Shown here piece after piece: positions 32,485 through 42,779 of a stretch of 64,000 bases of DNA (position 1 is its first letter; every line of letters starts with the position of its first letter). The position numbers were made by a program, and so were the translations under genes. Below the pieces are notes generated by a model. The model was not told the origin of the DNA, did not search any database, and was given only the letters and a program-made list of their open reading frames with translations. The stretch spans positions 8,100,023 through 8,164,022 of the forward strand of contig JAWPMV010000001.1 of NCBI GenBank assembly GCA_033391075.1. The letters run 5' to 3'. Source of the DNA: Bacteroidia bacterium (GTDB taxonomy: Bacteria > Bacteroidota > Bacteroidia > J057).

Positions 32485-34017
32485 CTACTTCAAGAGGTTT
32501 CGCAGAGAATCTATCATCGCTTGTTGAGATTGGAGAGAGTCGGACTGGAGTTCGACTTGTTCCTGGGCCATCCTTTGATATTTCTCGGCTTGTTGCCATA
32601 AAGTCATTGAAAGAATGGAGAATATCATAAGGATTAGACTAACTCCCCAAAAGAGCCATTTCCGTTTCCTGTTTTGGATCATGACCTTTTTGATTCTTTG
32701 GATCTCTGCCTCTTGCGTAGAAAAAATAGAATTCTTGCTTTTTTGGATGAATGCCTCTTCTTCAGAAGAAAGAGAGAGTTCTTCAATATGAGGAAAAATA
32801 TAATCCAGGTCACCTTGGTTAAGAAAAGCACCTGTTAAATGATATCTTTCTAAACTATTCTTTACAAAATTATGGAACACTCGTAATCGACTTTCTTGCA
32901 GTGAAAACATTTGATAGATCTGTCCTGCTAAGGAATCATGGGCAAGTTCCCAACCATTTTGGGATTTTCTGAGTATTGATGCTTCGTGTAATCTATCGAG
33001 CATAAAATTCACAATCTCTCTCGAATAGCCATCCGCCTTCACAACGAGATCGATTGTGGCATCACTAACTTCTTGTCTTAATCCATCTTTAGAGATAAAC
33101 TGAGAAAGTAGGGATAGAACAGATGGTGATTGGGATTTCTCCATGGTCGATCCCAATTCCCGTTCAATGTCATACATTTGGTCTTCAAGGAAGTATTTAA
33201 TAAAATTATCAATTGAACCTAATTTTTGAATTTCGGCGACAGTGATTTCTAATGGTTTTTGTGGATCAATTTCTTTTGCAGCTGGATATGTTCTTGCATA
33301 ATCTTCTCTGTAAAGACGGTCCAGGTAAATTTGAACATTATGAAGTGAAATATTTCCATTTATGCCCCTTAAGTTTTCAAGAATCATGGATATACTTCTA
33401 TCAGGATCTTCAAAATTCATATTAAAATGAGTGCATGTTTTCAGAATAACCTCTGATAACTTAGCATAATTCATCTGTTCGATCCGAGTTCGATTGGTTA
33501 AAACATTAGGAAGAATTCTTTCCATTTCCGCCAATGCCCCAATGTATTCTTCTCGTATTATTAGAATCACAGAACAGGGGATCGAAGGATCTTGAAGCTC
33601 CTGTATAAGATGATAAAAAGATTCCTTTTCTTGTTCATCCCCCATTATCCATAATTCTTCCAATTGATCCACAATTAAGACTGTAGAACACAGCTGTTCC
33701 AAATACAATTGGGAGATCATAGAAGGAATTTCCTCTGTTTCGGTAGCATTGAGGCTCTTGCGAAGTGCCTCATGAATGCTTGCATTTATATTACCTTGTC
33801 TTCTTATAAATATGGGAATAAAGTCAGAAGAGGACAATTCTGCCAATAATCCAGCCTGTACAAGGCTGCTTTTCCCCGTGCCAGAAGCACCATAAATCAG
33901 GAGCAAGCGGGAAGTATGAAATAATAAATTTAATTGCTCTACTTCTCTGGCTCGACCAAAAAAATTTGCTTGGTCTTCCTTGCTGTATGAATCCAAAAAT
34001 TTAAATGGGCTTTGCAT
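32485..34017 (-). CDS. STAND-type NTPase (nSTAND1-like) with C-terminal TM
   Basis: Protein of 510 residues. It opens with the family entry motif SPFKFLDSY...FFGR, then Walker A GASGTGKS (43-50) and Walker B STVLIVDQLEELW (Asp117), the nSTAND1 form, with a sensor strand SVILIIREEYIG. A winged-helix-like region follows (WELAHDSLAGQIY), then a TM segment at about 454-474 and a short coiled coil at the C-terminus. No WD40 or TPR sensor repeats are present. It follows the larger NTPase gene by 11 bp in one operon with the CHAT protease, so it is probably a membrane-bound switch or sensor of the system. Confidence 0.85.
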   Translation of the reverse strand: MQSPFKFLDSYSKEDQANFFGRAREVEQLNLLFHTSRLLLIYGASGTGKSSLVQAGLLAELSSSDFIPIFIRRQGNINASIHEALRKSLNATETEEIPSMISQLYLEQLCSTVLIVDQLEELWIMGDEQEKESFYHLIQELQDPSIPCSVILIIREEYIGALAEMERILPNVLTNRTRIEQMNYAKLSEVILKTCTHFNMNFEDPDRSISMILENLRGINGNISLHNVQIYLDRLYREDYARTYPAAKEIDPQKPLEITVAEIQKLGSIDNFIKYFLEDQMYDIERELGSTMEKSQSPSVLSLLSQFISKDGLRQEVSDATIDLVVKADGYSREIVNFMLDRLHEASILRKSQNGWELAHDSLAGQIYQMFSLQESRLRVFHNFVKNSLERYHLTGAFLNQGDLDYIFPHIEELSLSSEEEAFIQKSKNSIFSTQEAEIQRIKKVMIQNRKRKWLFWGVSLILMIFSILSMTLWQQAEKYQRMAQEQVELQSDSLQSQQAMIDSLRNLLK

Positions 34018-34028
34018 GAGATTTATAA

Positions 34029-36935
34029 CTAAGGTTCATTTACAGATGGTGATTCTTCGGTCAGTAATTGGGTTTTCAGATTCCAGCATTCCTGCCAAAG
34101 TTCTGAATTTTTCTCCTTGGAGGCTATTTCATGGGGCATATTGGCCCGCTCAGCAGAATACATATATGCATCTGATGTTTCATCGGATAAATACAGAAGC
34201 CTTCCATACGTAGCATTGTTGGAATTTACGGGAATGTCTACAATAAATGGGCTGCAATTCACAAAGGGGGTGTTTAGATCTTTACCGGCAAAGAGGAGCA
34301 CGGAATTGGGGGGCAAAATAGTAGTTAGGAGCACTGATTCATGTTTATCTTCTAAAAAAGTCCGGCCAAATTTGATCAGCGTATGTCGGAAATGAATTTG
34401 TCCCTGGTTTTTCTCAGCACTGATGGACTTGATTGAGACCAGCTCCGTTGGGGAAAGGAATGAAAAGGTTTCCAGCAAGATGCTTAATGCCTGCTCGACT
34501 TTAAGACTTCTCTTTCCAGGATCAATCGAAATTTTCTGTTGAAGGTCCAATTCCAGCGAATGAAAGAATTGACAAACCGTTTCTAAAGACTCCCCATTGC
34601 GAATATTTTTCCGCAATCCCTGAAGCTCCGGAAAGAAAAAGGGTAACCGGTTGTAATAGTATAGATCTAGTATCGTTTTCAGAAGGGCAAATTGATCTTT
34701 CCCCTTTTTGTCCTGTTTGAATAACAACTTCAAGGATGCCTGAAACTCCAGAGGCACTTCTACTTTCCTGCCTTTCTGGTACGTTTGCCATAAATGTGCC
34801 ATAAGGAGATAATTCAACAAGCGGAACATCACAAGGTAGATTTTCACTCCTTGTTGAAGCGTCTCTATAGAAGCGCCCTTTTGCCCTTTCATAGCCAAAA
34901 GTTTTCGTACATTCTCACGGATCGGCCCTGCCACAGGCAAGGTGTCAATCACTGCGGCACGGATCTTCAGGGAATCATTTCTGTTTTGAATTGCCTCAGT
35001 TAATTTGCTTGAAAACGGGGCAAGAGCTTCGCTTAGGTAACCGATGAGAGGATTCTCTAAATCTCTTGCCACTCGCTCAACATCCAGCGGACTTACGGAG
35101 GTTTCTGCTTCAGATGGAGGTGCATTAACGGAGCGGACATGTGTTTGGCACAGGTATAAGAGATCATCCAGGTTTTTAGCGTCTTTTCTTCCGACCAATT
35201 GGTCAAAAATCAAAGCAGGATTTTCAATAGGCTCTCCAAGTTTTTCGTGGATTTGTTGGATCATCCTGAGCACCCTGCTATCATCAATCGGCTGAATCAA
35301 CACCCGATTGTTCAACAGGTCCGGGAATAGCGTTTCGTAATCGATGAGACGGATCAGCGCGGATTCCCGCAGACAAAAGACAACGCGTAGCTGGGGGTTC
35401 CTGGATTGAAGGGCACTAATGTGCTGAAACAGGTCCCTGGTGGCTGAAACCGAATCTTTTTCCAATAATTTTCCTAGGTGATCCAGGATCAAAATGGGCA
35501 TCTGCTGTTCTTCTGAATTTGAGTCTTTGATTTCAAACAGAGACCAATCCAATTGTCTGATATCCTCCCATGTTCCAGCATAGTATACTTCACATTCCAA
35601 TCGAAGTCTTGGGATCAAGCCTGCCCGAAGGAGTGCCGATTTTCCGATTTTTTCCCCGCCATAAACAACCGTAACACGATGCTGACGTTGATAGACAATT
35701 TTGTTGTACAGGACCAAAATTTCCTGCTCACGCCCAAAAAACAAAGTGGCCAGTTCTTCTGTGAATGGATATTCTCTGGTGAGAATGTCTTTGGGTAAAG
35801 CAGGGAAAGAATCAAGATTTGGGATGGAAAAGAAGTCGATTTCCTTTATGTGAATGCGCTCTGCCAAACGGTCATGAATGAGTTCGTATTGCTCGTTAGC
35901 TAGGGGACGAATGATCCGTTTTTCCACAAAAAAGTCCAGACACTTCCGAATAGTCCCTTGTGTATAGATCGGAGATTCTAGCTTCCTAATAAGCTCTTTT
36001 TGGAAGACGGGAAGTTTGGTGCCCTGATTGGATACCATGGCTTTTAGAAAACCCAGAGCGATGTTGATATCATACAAGGTTTCTCGTGTAAAGGCCTCCA
36101 ACTGTTTCTCCAAAAATCCTGTGAGCACATTTTCTATATTCTCTGCCTCTTCAATAAGCTGAGGGGTGAAACAAGTCGGTTGGGAATTTTGTTCATGGGC
36201 CAATTGCCATAGTTTATCCAGGAAAATCTGCAAATAGGGTAGGCGGGCATTCTCACTGTCCAGGGTGATAGCTTCGATGATTTGTCGGGCAGTCGTCTTG
36301 CCTCCTTCAAGTCGAATGCCAAAATGATCTGTTGATCGAATAATGATTTCCTGAAGATTTCCATCTTCAATGGGAGCCAGTCGCATACGCACATCAAAGA
36401 GAGAAGGGATATGGTGCTCATACAGGAGCAATTGGGCAATGTATTCTTCTCGTATGCTGATGATGAATTTGCAAGGGGTTTCTGATTCTAATAATTCCCG
36501 GAGTATTGTAAAAAATTCTGTAGCCTCCTTTTCTTGCCTGACATTCTCTACAAAAAGTTCTTCAAACTGATCAAAAATCAAATGAATTGGTTTGAGCTGT
36601 TCTTCAAAGAGCGCCCAGAGAGCATCCTTGATCGATTTGGGTGTTTTTTTGGTCTTAGTTAGTTGAGAAATAATCACTTGCTTGAAGGATTGATTCAGAT
36701 CGGTTTCTCTTCGAATAAACAAGGGATACCAGATATGTTTGACAATGCGTTTAGCCAACCCACATTGTACCAAACTGGTTTTCCCAGTACCTGATCGCCC
36801 ATATAAGACAACCAGGTCCCCTCTGGTCAATAAATCATATAATAAGGAAACCTCTACTTCTCGGCCAAAGTATGCGTCCTTATCCGCTTGGGTATTTGCA
36901 AATGAGTTGAGAAACTTGAAAGGAGATACTTTCAT
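34029..36935 (-). CDS. Tandem STAND-type NTPase, 968 residues
   Basis: Two NTPase modules in one chain. Module 1 (about 1-365): SPFKFLNSF, YFGRE, Walker A GRSGTGKT (46-53), Walker B IHLIFDQFEELF (Asp122), winged helix ending YELIHDRLAERI. Module 2 (about 375-600): REYPFTEELATLFFGREQE, Walker A GGEKIGKS (426-433), Walker B PILILDHLGKLL (Asp485, with the usual D/E pair replaced), so it may be degenerate. The last 370 residues are helical and end in a beta-rich domain without a known signature. It starts 4 bp after the CHAT gene's stop and is therefore co-translated; a protease-linked signalling ATPase is likely. Confidence 0.85.
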   Translation of the reverse strand: MKVSPFKFLNSFANTQADKDAYFGREVEVSLLYDLLTRGDLVVLYGRSGTGKTSLVQCGLAKRIVKHIWYPLFIRRETDLNQSFKQVIISQLTKTKKTPKSIKDALWALFEEQLKPIHLIFDQFEELFVENVRQEKEATEFFTILRELLESETPCKFIISIREEYIAQLLLYEHHIPSLFDVRMRLAPIEDGNLQEIIIRSTDHFGIRLEGGKTTARQIIEAITLDSENARLPYLQIFLDKLWQLAHEQNSQPTCFTPQLIEEAENIENVLTGFLEKQLEAFTRETLYDINIALGFLKAMVSNQGTKLPVFQKELIRKLESPIYTQGTIRKCLDFFVEKRIIRPLANEQYELIHDRLAERIHIKEIDFFSIPNLDSFPALPKDILTREYPFTEELATLFFGREQEILVLYNKIVYQRQHRVTVVYGGEKIGKSALLRAGLIPRLRLECEVYYAGTWEDIRQLDWSLFEIKDSNSEEQQMPILILDHLGKLLEKDSVSATRDLFQHISALQSRNPQLRVVFCLRESALIRLIDYETLFPDLLNNRVLIQPIDDSRVLRMIQQIHEKLGEPIENPALIFDQLVGRKDAKNLDDLLYLCQTHVRSVNAPPSEAETSVSPLDVERVARDLENPLIGYLSEALAPFSSKLTEAIQNRNDSLKIRAAVIDTLPVAGPIRENVRKLLAMKGQKGASIETLQQGVKIYLVMFRLLNYLLMAHLWQTYQKGRKVEVPLEFQASLKLLFKQDKKGKDQFALLKTILDLYYYNRLPFFFPELQGLRKNIRNGESLETVCQFFHSLELDLQQKISIDPGKRSLKVEQALSILLETFSFLSPTELVSIKSISAEKNQGQIHFRHTLIKFGRTFLEDKHESVLLTTILPPNSVLLFAGKDLNTPFVNCSPFIVDIPVNSNNATYGRLLYLSDETSDAYMYSAERANMPHEIASKEKNSELWQECWNLKTQLLTEESPSVNEP

Positions 36936-36939
36936 GAGA

Positions 36940-38751
36940 TTAGTTAAAAATACTTTCCTTAAATGCTTCCATCATTTTCCAGATTTTCGGATAGGTCTGA
37001 AAACTTACTTCCAACCAGTCTTGATGGTTGCTGCTCTTGTATACATATGCCTGGTTTTCCGCACTGTAGTGATTGTAGAAATACAATGCGGAATTTGAAT
37101 ACTTTTTCAAGGGGTTCTTTCGATAGTCGAGGACATTTTTATCTATAACAAAGGGAGAAAGATTGATGTGCTTGTCTAGGTTACCTGTATCGTTCAATAA
37201 AATTACTGCCTGGTCTTCTGTATAGTTTGCATAGGATTCGAATTTGTATTTGATCCGTGAACCAAAAGAAGCTTCAGCATGTACCGCCCTGTTTATTTCA
37301 TAGGTAGGAGAATTATGCCGAGATTTGCGAATCATCACATCATTAACAGCAATCATTTTATAGCGAATGATGAATAACATTCTGGTGAATAAGACCAAAA
37401 AATATGATTCGCACTCTTTAGCAATTTGGGGGATTTTTATATCGTCTTCTCCAAGATTCTTTAAATTTTGTCTTATATCTTCCATTTTTTCCCACGTTTC
37501 ACAAAGCTTCTCCTCTTTATCCAATTCCTCGAGTAAAAACGCCATTTCCTCTATAAAAAAAGGAATAGAAAACTGCTTATAAGATTCACTAATTCCATTA
37601 ATTAGTGGAAGAGGATTGAAATTGAAGCGCCCTTGTTCAGATAAAGTAAGAAAGCGTTTACATGATTCTTTTAGGGACTTTGGAAATACAGTCTCTTTAT
37701 TCAAGAATTTATAATCCCACAGTTGAGATAAACATGTGAGTATTATTATTTCTGTTATTGCATCATAAGTCCTGATAAGTTGAGTTAGATATTCATGATC
37801 CAAGAATTCCAAATGTACTAATGTCTGTAATTGATTGTCTGATGTCGAAGGCAAATGCATTATAATTTTTGCCTGAAGGTGATGACTTTCTCTGTCAACT
37901 TCCTCTTCCAACCATTTGTACAACTTCGGTTCATAATGAAGCATTTCATTAAAGATATCTACTGAGAGCTTTTCAATATCTGGTTGGGGGCTCAAAGAAG
38001 ATGGAATGGCTCGTATCTTAAGATTTTTTATCTGATTAGTAGGCAAAGGACTCTGAAGAGAATCACTTTTTTCCTGAAAAAATAAATGCCATGAAAAAGT
38101 TTCCTCTTTATCTTTGTTTAAGAAATCTAATGAGATTTTTCGATGTTGAATTTTTAACCCACTTTCAGAAGAAATGCTCTTAAATTTCCCTTTTTTACTC
38201 TTTTTTAAAGCATTTGGATGATATTTTGCCTTTAAATGATTCGTTGCAGAGTCAAAAGCTTCTAGAATCGTATGGCCTGCTGCAAGTGATTGGTAAAAAT
38301 CCGTTGCGAATTCTCGAGCTTTTGTATCATTAATTGGACTACTAGTTCCAATGACAGCGGGAATCCCTAATTCCAATAGCTTTTCTGCATGTGTGTTAGT
38401 AGAACAACCATTTAGCATTACACACTTTAAGTTTTTTTGCTGAGCTAACTTGGGTATGACTCCTCCCATGAATGTAAGTTCAGGTGTATCCGAACCTTCT
38501 TCCTGCAACAGTATATGATCCATATCAGCATGCCCGGCAAAATGAAATAAAAATACTCTATTTGAAAAACGATTCAGATAATAAAATAAGCTGTTGATTG
38601 ATGTATGAGCTTCTTGATGAATCATGTATCGATCTTCTTCTTCACCCGAGAGTAGAGTTCTATAGATCACTTTATTTTCTTCGATAAGTTCTGAAAGCGG
38701 ATTCAGTGAAGGATTCGCAAAAGCTAGGAAGATGACAGGTTTTTTCGGCAT
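36940..38751 (-). CDS. CHAT-domain caspase-fold protease
   Basis: Protein of 603 residues. The first 200 form a CHAT (caspase-HetF-associated) protease domain: MPKKPVIFLAFANP, catalytic His74 in FLFHFAGHAD, catalytic Cys116 in VMLNGCSTN, and the downstream IPAVIGTSSPINDTKAREFATDFY block. The remaining 400 residues are helical, then beta-rich, without a motif I know, and may bind the NTPase partners or a substrate. Both catalytic residues are present, so it should be active. It is the first gene of an operon with two STAND-type NTPases (4 and 11 bp gaps), a layout found among suspected anti-phage or cell-death systems. Confidence 0.88.
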   Translation of the reverse strand: MPKKPVIFLAFANPSLNPLSELIEENKVIYRTLLSGEEEDRYMIHQEAHTSINSLFYYLNRFSNRVFLFHFAGHADMDHILLQEEGSDTPELTFMGGVIPKLAQQKNLKCVMLNGCSTNTHAEKLLELGIPAVIGTSSPINDTKAREFATDFYQSLAAGHTILEAFDSATNHLKAKYHPNALKKSKKGKFKSISSESGLKIQHRKISLDFLNKDKEETFSWHLFFQEKSDSLQSPLPTNQIKNLKIRAIPSSLSPQPDIEKLSVDIFNEMLHYEPKLYKWLEEEVDRESHHLQAKIIMHLPSTSDNQLQTLVHLEFLDHEYLTQLIRTYDAITEIIILTCLSQLWDYKFLNKETVFPKSLKESCKRFLTLSEQGRFNFNPLPLINGISESYKQFSIPFFIEEMAFLLEELDKEEKLCETWEKMEDIRQNLKNLGEDDIKIPQIAKECESYFLVLFTRMLFIIRYKMIAVNDVMIRKSRHNSPTYEINRAVHAEASFGSRIKYKFESYANYTEDQAVILLNDTGNLDKHINLSPFVIDKNVLDYRKNPLKKYSNSALYFYNHYSAENQAYVYKSSNHQDWLEVSFQTYPKIWKMMEAFKESIFN

Positions 38752-39456
38752 GAACCTTATTGTAAAATCATCTTAAATTATAGGATAAATGTAATTAAAT
38801 ATAGGAGGAATCCTTTGCATTCACAATCGCCGATATATCCAACTAGACTAAAAATTTTACTCTAAAGCGATATGAATTAGCTGAAAAAACCAGACTTTGT
38901 TTTCCCTTACTCACTAAATAGAACATTAGGAGTACTCAATATTTAGCCATTTAGGAGCATTATCAAAGTATTACTAGTGGTGTTTTAAGCCAAAGTGTTA
39001 GGATAAGATTCTCACCTGGCAATAAGATGGTATATCTAGAATTAGACTGACATCGACAGCTTAAAATGAATACCTGAAAATACCTACATTTCTACTTAAG
39101 ATTAGAAAGGTGAAAAGAATATGGAATAACTAAAACCTAGTTAAAAGTACCAATAGCCTACTTTATTAAATTTCTTTAACGCACCCCTCTTTTTTGCTAC
39201 ACAAAAAAATCTCTCCTATCTAATACATTACAAAATAAACCGTTAAGAAATGCTATATTTTCTCTTGTGGATCCCAAACGACTAAAACCTCTTTTAATTT
39301 TAGGGTTTTACTAATAGAGCATCTTCCAGTTGTGATTGGATTAGGAATAAACGGATCTACGTTAACCCCCATCACCCATCCATCCCTCATCGCCTCTATA
39401 GGAATTACTCCCGCTAGCAGCTATATTATGCAAAAGCACAATATCCTCGACAACCT
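38752..39456. other. 705-bp intergenic region between divergent operons
   Basis: It separates the minus-strand CHAT operon from the plus-strand exported-protein genes and must hold both promoters. I find no convincing promoter match or RNA gene; a weak AAAACC/GGTTTT stem at 39284-39309 is the only structure seen. Confidence 0.5.
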
Positions 39457-40698
39457 ATGAAGCTACTATCTACCTTTCTCATTGCATTTCTGGTCCTCAA
39501 TCTTTCCATTTCTCATGCCCAAAGCTGGAGCGAACGCGCAGATATAAATCCGAATATTGGATACTTCGGTGAAATCGTAAGCGGGCAGGGAGATTTTTTA
39601 TGGGCCGTTAGTGGAAATACAATTGCCCAATCCTGCGATCGGGGAAATTCCTGGACCCTCAAGTACATCGACGATTTTGGACGAGATGATATAACCAATG
39701 CATCTTTATTCTTTCTGGATGAAAATACAGGCTTCCTGCTCAGGCGAGGAAGCTTTTGGGGCATGATCCTGAAGACCTCAGATGGCGGGAGCACCTGGCA
39801 ATTGATCCGGGAGTCAAGCTTTGATTTACTTCCCTTGTATCAGGGAATGGATATCAAGTTTTTCAATGAAAGCGTAGGGATAATTAGTTGTTTGGAAGGA
39901 AAAATTCTCAAGACGGTTGACGGCGGAAATAATTGGATGGAAGTGAATACTCCCCTTTCAGGAAGCCTGGCTAATTTATATGAAATCAGCATAGTTGATG
40001 AGCAAACAGCCTGGGTCGTAGGGGCGACAGGAGCAATTTTGAAAACCGAAGATCAAGGCCAGAGCTGGATACAGCAGGATATCCTTGAAGGGAGAGAAAT
40101 TTTATACGATGTTGAATTTTCGACGGCTTTGGATGGTTGGATTGTGGGGAATGGAGGCTTGATTTTGCGAACAGAAGATGGGGGAGAAAGCTGGAACAGC
40201 GTGTTTGGGATTGGAGAAGAAAGCAGTATTTACCGATCAATTGCCTTTTCGGATGAAAATCAGGGCTATATATGCGGAGATATAGTTGGAGATAGAAATG
40301 TCCACAAAACCTCGGATGGAGGAGATAATTGGGAAGCGATTGAGCTAGATATTACAAATCCTTTGCATCTACTTGAAACAAACAATGAGGAGCCTTTCAT
40401 CTTAACCCAAAATGGCGCTATCTATACCACCGCACAATTTTCCTCGGCTCCTCTAACATGCCCGGAAGAGGAAGGAATCAGAATGTATCCCAATCCCACA
40501 CAGGATATCTTAAAACTCTTTGGTCAGCTTGAAGGGAGCAGTTTCCGGCTGATAGATTTGAAAGGAAAGATTTGCCAAGAGGGAGATTTGACTAGTAATG
40601 TGGAGAAGATCTCGCTTTTGCCCTTTGCTAAAGGAGTATACATTCTTGAGATTGATAGGGGAGCAGATGTTTCTTATACCAAGATTGTTAAATACTAG
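39457..40698 (+). CDS. Exported Ycf48/BNR-type beta-propeller with T9SS sorting domain
   Basis: Protein of 413 residues with a signal peptide (MKLLSTFLIAFLVLNLSISHAQ). At least five Asp-box/BNR repeats are visible (TSDGGSTW, TVDGGNNW, TEDQGQSW, TEDGGESW, TSDGGDNW), forming a Ycf48-like propeller. The C-terminus from about 340 is a type A Por secretion sorting domain (IRMYPNPTQDILKL... KGVYILEIDRG...KIVKY), so it is exported through the type IX system to the cell surface. It lies 244 bp before the paralogue cluster and may or may not belong to it. Confidence 0.88.
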   Translation: MKLLSTFLIAFLVLNLSISHAQSWSERADINPNIGYFGEIVSGQGDFLWAVSGNTIAQSCDRGNSWTLKYIDDFGRDDITNASLFFLDENTGFLLRRGSFWGMILKTSDGGSTWQLIRESSFDLLPLYQGMDIKFFNESVGIISCLEGKILKTVDGGNNWMEVNTPLSGSLANLYEISIVDEQTAWVVGATGAILKTEDQGQSWIQQDILEGREILYDVEFSTALDGWIVGNGGLILRTEDGGESWNSVFGIGEESSIYRSIAFSDENQGYICGDIVGDRNVHKTSDGGDNWEAIELDITNPLHLLETNNEEPFILTQNGAIYTTAQFSSAPLTCPEEEGIRMYPNPTQDILKLFGQLEGSSFRLIDLKGKICQEGDLTSNVEKISLLPFAKGVYILEIDRGADVSYTKIVKY

Positions 40699-40942
40699 GA
40701 GAAAGAAGGAAAGCCTGATACTTCAAATTAGGCTGAGAAGCTTGCATTCAAAGCGTGGATCTTTTTCTGCCCCAGAAGAATCATAGCTTTTTGAATTCCA
40801 CTTTTCGAAACTCAAGCACAAGCCCTAAACACCTTTGGGAGAGAAAAACCCATCTTCGGAAGCTTCTACCCCTGCTTCGAAAAGAACACCTTTACTAGAA
40901 AAAATATTCGCAGTAAGCTTGTTATGAAACACACGACAACAG

Positions 40943-42727
40943 ATGCGAACATTAAGTCTAATACTATGCCTCTTATGGGGGCACACCGTCTTCGGATTGG
41001 TAAAATATGACGAAGGTCGGATTCAAATCGACGGAATCCAGTTGTTACAGGACAACAGCGATCCCAACCTTTATTACTATATCCCCAGGGCTCCTCGCCT
41101 TTCTACCAATGATGAGGGGGATTTAGAATTACTTTGCATTAAATACGTAGGCCAGGAAGAAGCATCCAATGGAGGTATTTTTCATGCACTCATTGAGTTC
41201 AGCCTCTCGCAGGAAGAATTAGAAGCGCTTCAAATTGCCTTGCAAGCGGAATTGCCAGGTGCAAGAATTGCCGGGCCCGTACCTCTTTTGCAAACGATGA
41301 AAGATGGGGAAGAAGGCCTTGCAGGTTTTCAAGTCATTTCCTCTATTTTGAGAAATACGGAAGACTCCATCGGCAGCCGTTTGATTAGCTCCGGGCATGC
41401 ACCTTTATTGCCGGGATCTAAAGCTGCTATCGCTGCCCGCCTCGACCAAACGGAAGCCACCCTCTTATGGGAGTCTTTCGAAGGCCCAACATCCGATGTC
41501 TCCGTTTCTATCAGCGGCTACTATGAAGCTGCGGTCAAAAGTTACAATGCGGTCATCAATGTGGAGATGGAAAATGTATATACCCATTACTCCAAAATCC
41601 TGAACCGCCAAAAAGATTACGACCGATCTCAAATCCGTAGAATTACAGATGAGTTTGCCAAAAGCGGAGGCTTCAATACAGATGTATTCAGCCGCAGCGA
41701 TATGGACAATAAAGATCTTGAAAACCTCCTCAACATCGTAACCAATAAGCTCATCGAACTCATGTTTGATACGAAAATGGGTTGGTCCAAAATGCCTGAG
41801 AAAATCAAAATCAATGAGAAGGAGATTCCCGGCAGACAAGAAGCCGGAGGTTTTATCAAGTTTTTCAGCGGAGCGAAAGACCAGAAATACGTAAGCGATA
41901 ATCAATTTAGCCTCAAGAAAATCACGGAGATAAACAGCAATCGCTTTTACCTGAACTTAAATAAGTCAACGGTCATCAAGGTACCGATTTATACCTCGGG
42001 AAACCTGGGCGGCTCCTTTTACAAAATTCACAAAGACAAATACTTCCGCACGGTCAATCTAAACGATCCTGCTTTCCAGAAAAGAAGCATCCACTTCCAG
42101 GTCGATGGAGAATTTGCTGAGTCATTCGGAGATATCCTGAATTTCGTTTCGGTAGACTTCAAAAAAGAATATAAAGGAGAGCATGCAGCCGTAACCGATG
42201 CGATTACCTTTCAATCTAGCGACCTCCAGGAAAGTGATGGGGTTAAAGCTATCAGTTATCCTCGATTGGATGAAGATGAGAACTGGCTGAACTATCAGTA
42301 TTTCGTCAACTGGAGTATGAAAGGAAGTGATAAAACGATCCGGGTTCCCGCTTACAAAGACCGATGGATTTCTGTCAATGAGATTGCGATTTCCTTGATT
42401 CCCCCCTTCCGAAAGAAGATAGTCGAACTGGAAGTTGATCCGGCAGCTTATGAAGAAAGTGGAGCCAAGACGGTTCAGATTAAATTTTATGTAGTACTGA
42501 ACGGCAAGGCCCAGGTGCAAAGGAGTGTGTTGATGAAAGCCAGTGATGCCGAAAACATAAAAAAGGTAGCCCTCTATTACGACGAGGATCGAAGTGGAAA
42601 TCCTGAGCCCTGTTACTACCAGGTAGTCTGGTTCGGAAGTCAATTCGAAGAAGGGAAAAAAGTAACTCAACCGCTTGTGGTGGGAGATTCAAAAGAAGAA
42701 TACCTCTTCATCACAGCGCCACAATAA
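40943..42727 (+). CDS. Exported paralogue family member A
   Basis: Unrecognised family; 594 residues with a signal peptide (RTLSLILCLLWGHTVFG). Shared features are an N-terminal YYYIPRAPRLSTNDEGDLELLCIKY (from 44), a GGIFHALIEFSLSQEELEAL block, a conserved APLLPGSKAAIAARL strand, LLWESFEGPTSDVSVSISGYYEA, then in the second half FRTVNLNDPAFQKRSIHFQVDG and a terminal PPFRKKIVELEVDPAAYEESGAKTVQIKFYV block. It looks like several beta-sandwich domains. It is the first gene of a run of closely spaced, same-direction genes. The role could be structural or surface assembly; nothing catalytic is visible. Confidence 0.8.
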   Translation: MRTLSLILCLLWGHTVFGLVKYDEGRIQIDGIQLLQDNSDPNLYYYIPRAPRLSTNDEGDLELLCIKYVGQEEASNGGIFHALIEFSLSQEELEALQIALQAELPGARIAGPVPLLQTMKDGEEGLAGFQVISSILRNTEDSIGSRLISSGHAPLLPGSKAAIAARLDQTEATLLWESFEGPTSDVSVSISGYYEAAVKSYNAVINVEMENVYTHYSKILNRQKDYDRSQIRRITDEFAKSGGFNTDVFSRSDMDNKDLENLLNIVTNKLIELMFDTKMGWSKMPEKIKINEKEIPGRQEAGGFIKFFSGAKDQKYVSDNQFSLKKITEINSNRFYLNLNKSTVIKVPIYTSGNLGGSFYKIHKDKYFRTVNLNDPAFQKRSIHFQVDGEFAESFGDILNFVSVDFKKEYKGEHAAVTDAITFQSSDLQESDGVKAISYPRLDEDENWLNYQYFVNWSMKGSDKTIRVPAYKDRWISVNEIAISLIPPFRKKIVELEVDPAAYEESGAKTVQIKFYVVLNGKAQVQRSVLMKASDAENIKKVALYYDEDRSGNPEPCYYQVVWFGSQFEEGKKVTQPLVVGDSKEEYLFITAPQ

Positions 42728-42779
42728 ACCTAAGAATATTCCTCGCTTACTCACCTAAGTTACCCATAATACAATACCT

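Noticed and set aside
32485..36935. WD40 or TPR sensor repeats in the STAND-type NTPases
   Set aside because: I looked for them because the family often carries them; no repeating motif is visible in either protein.
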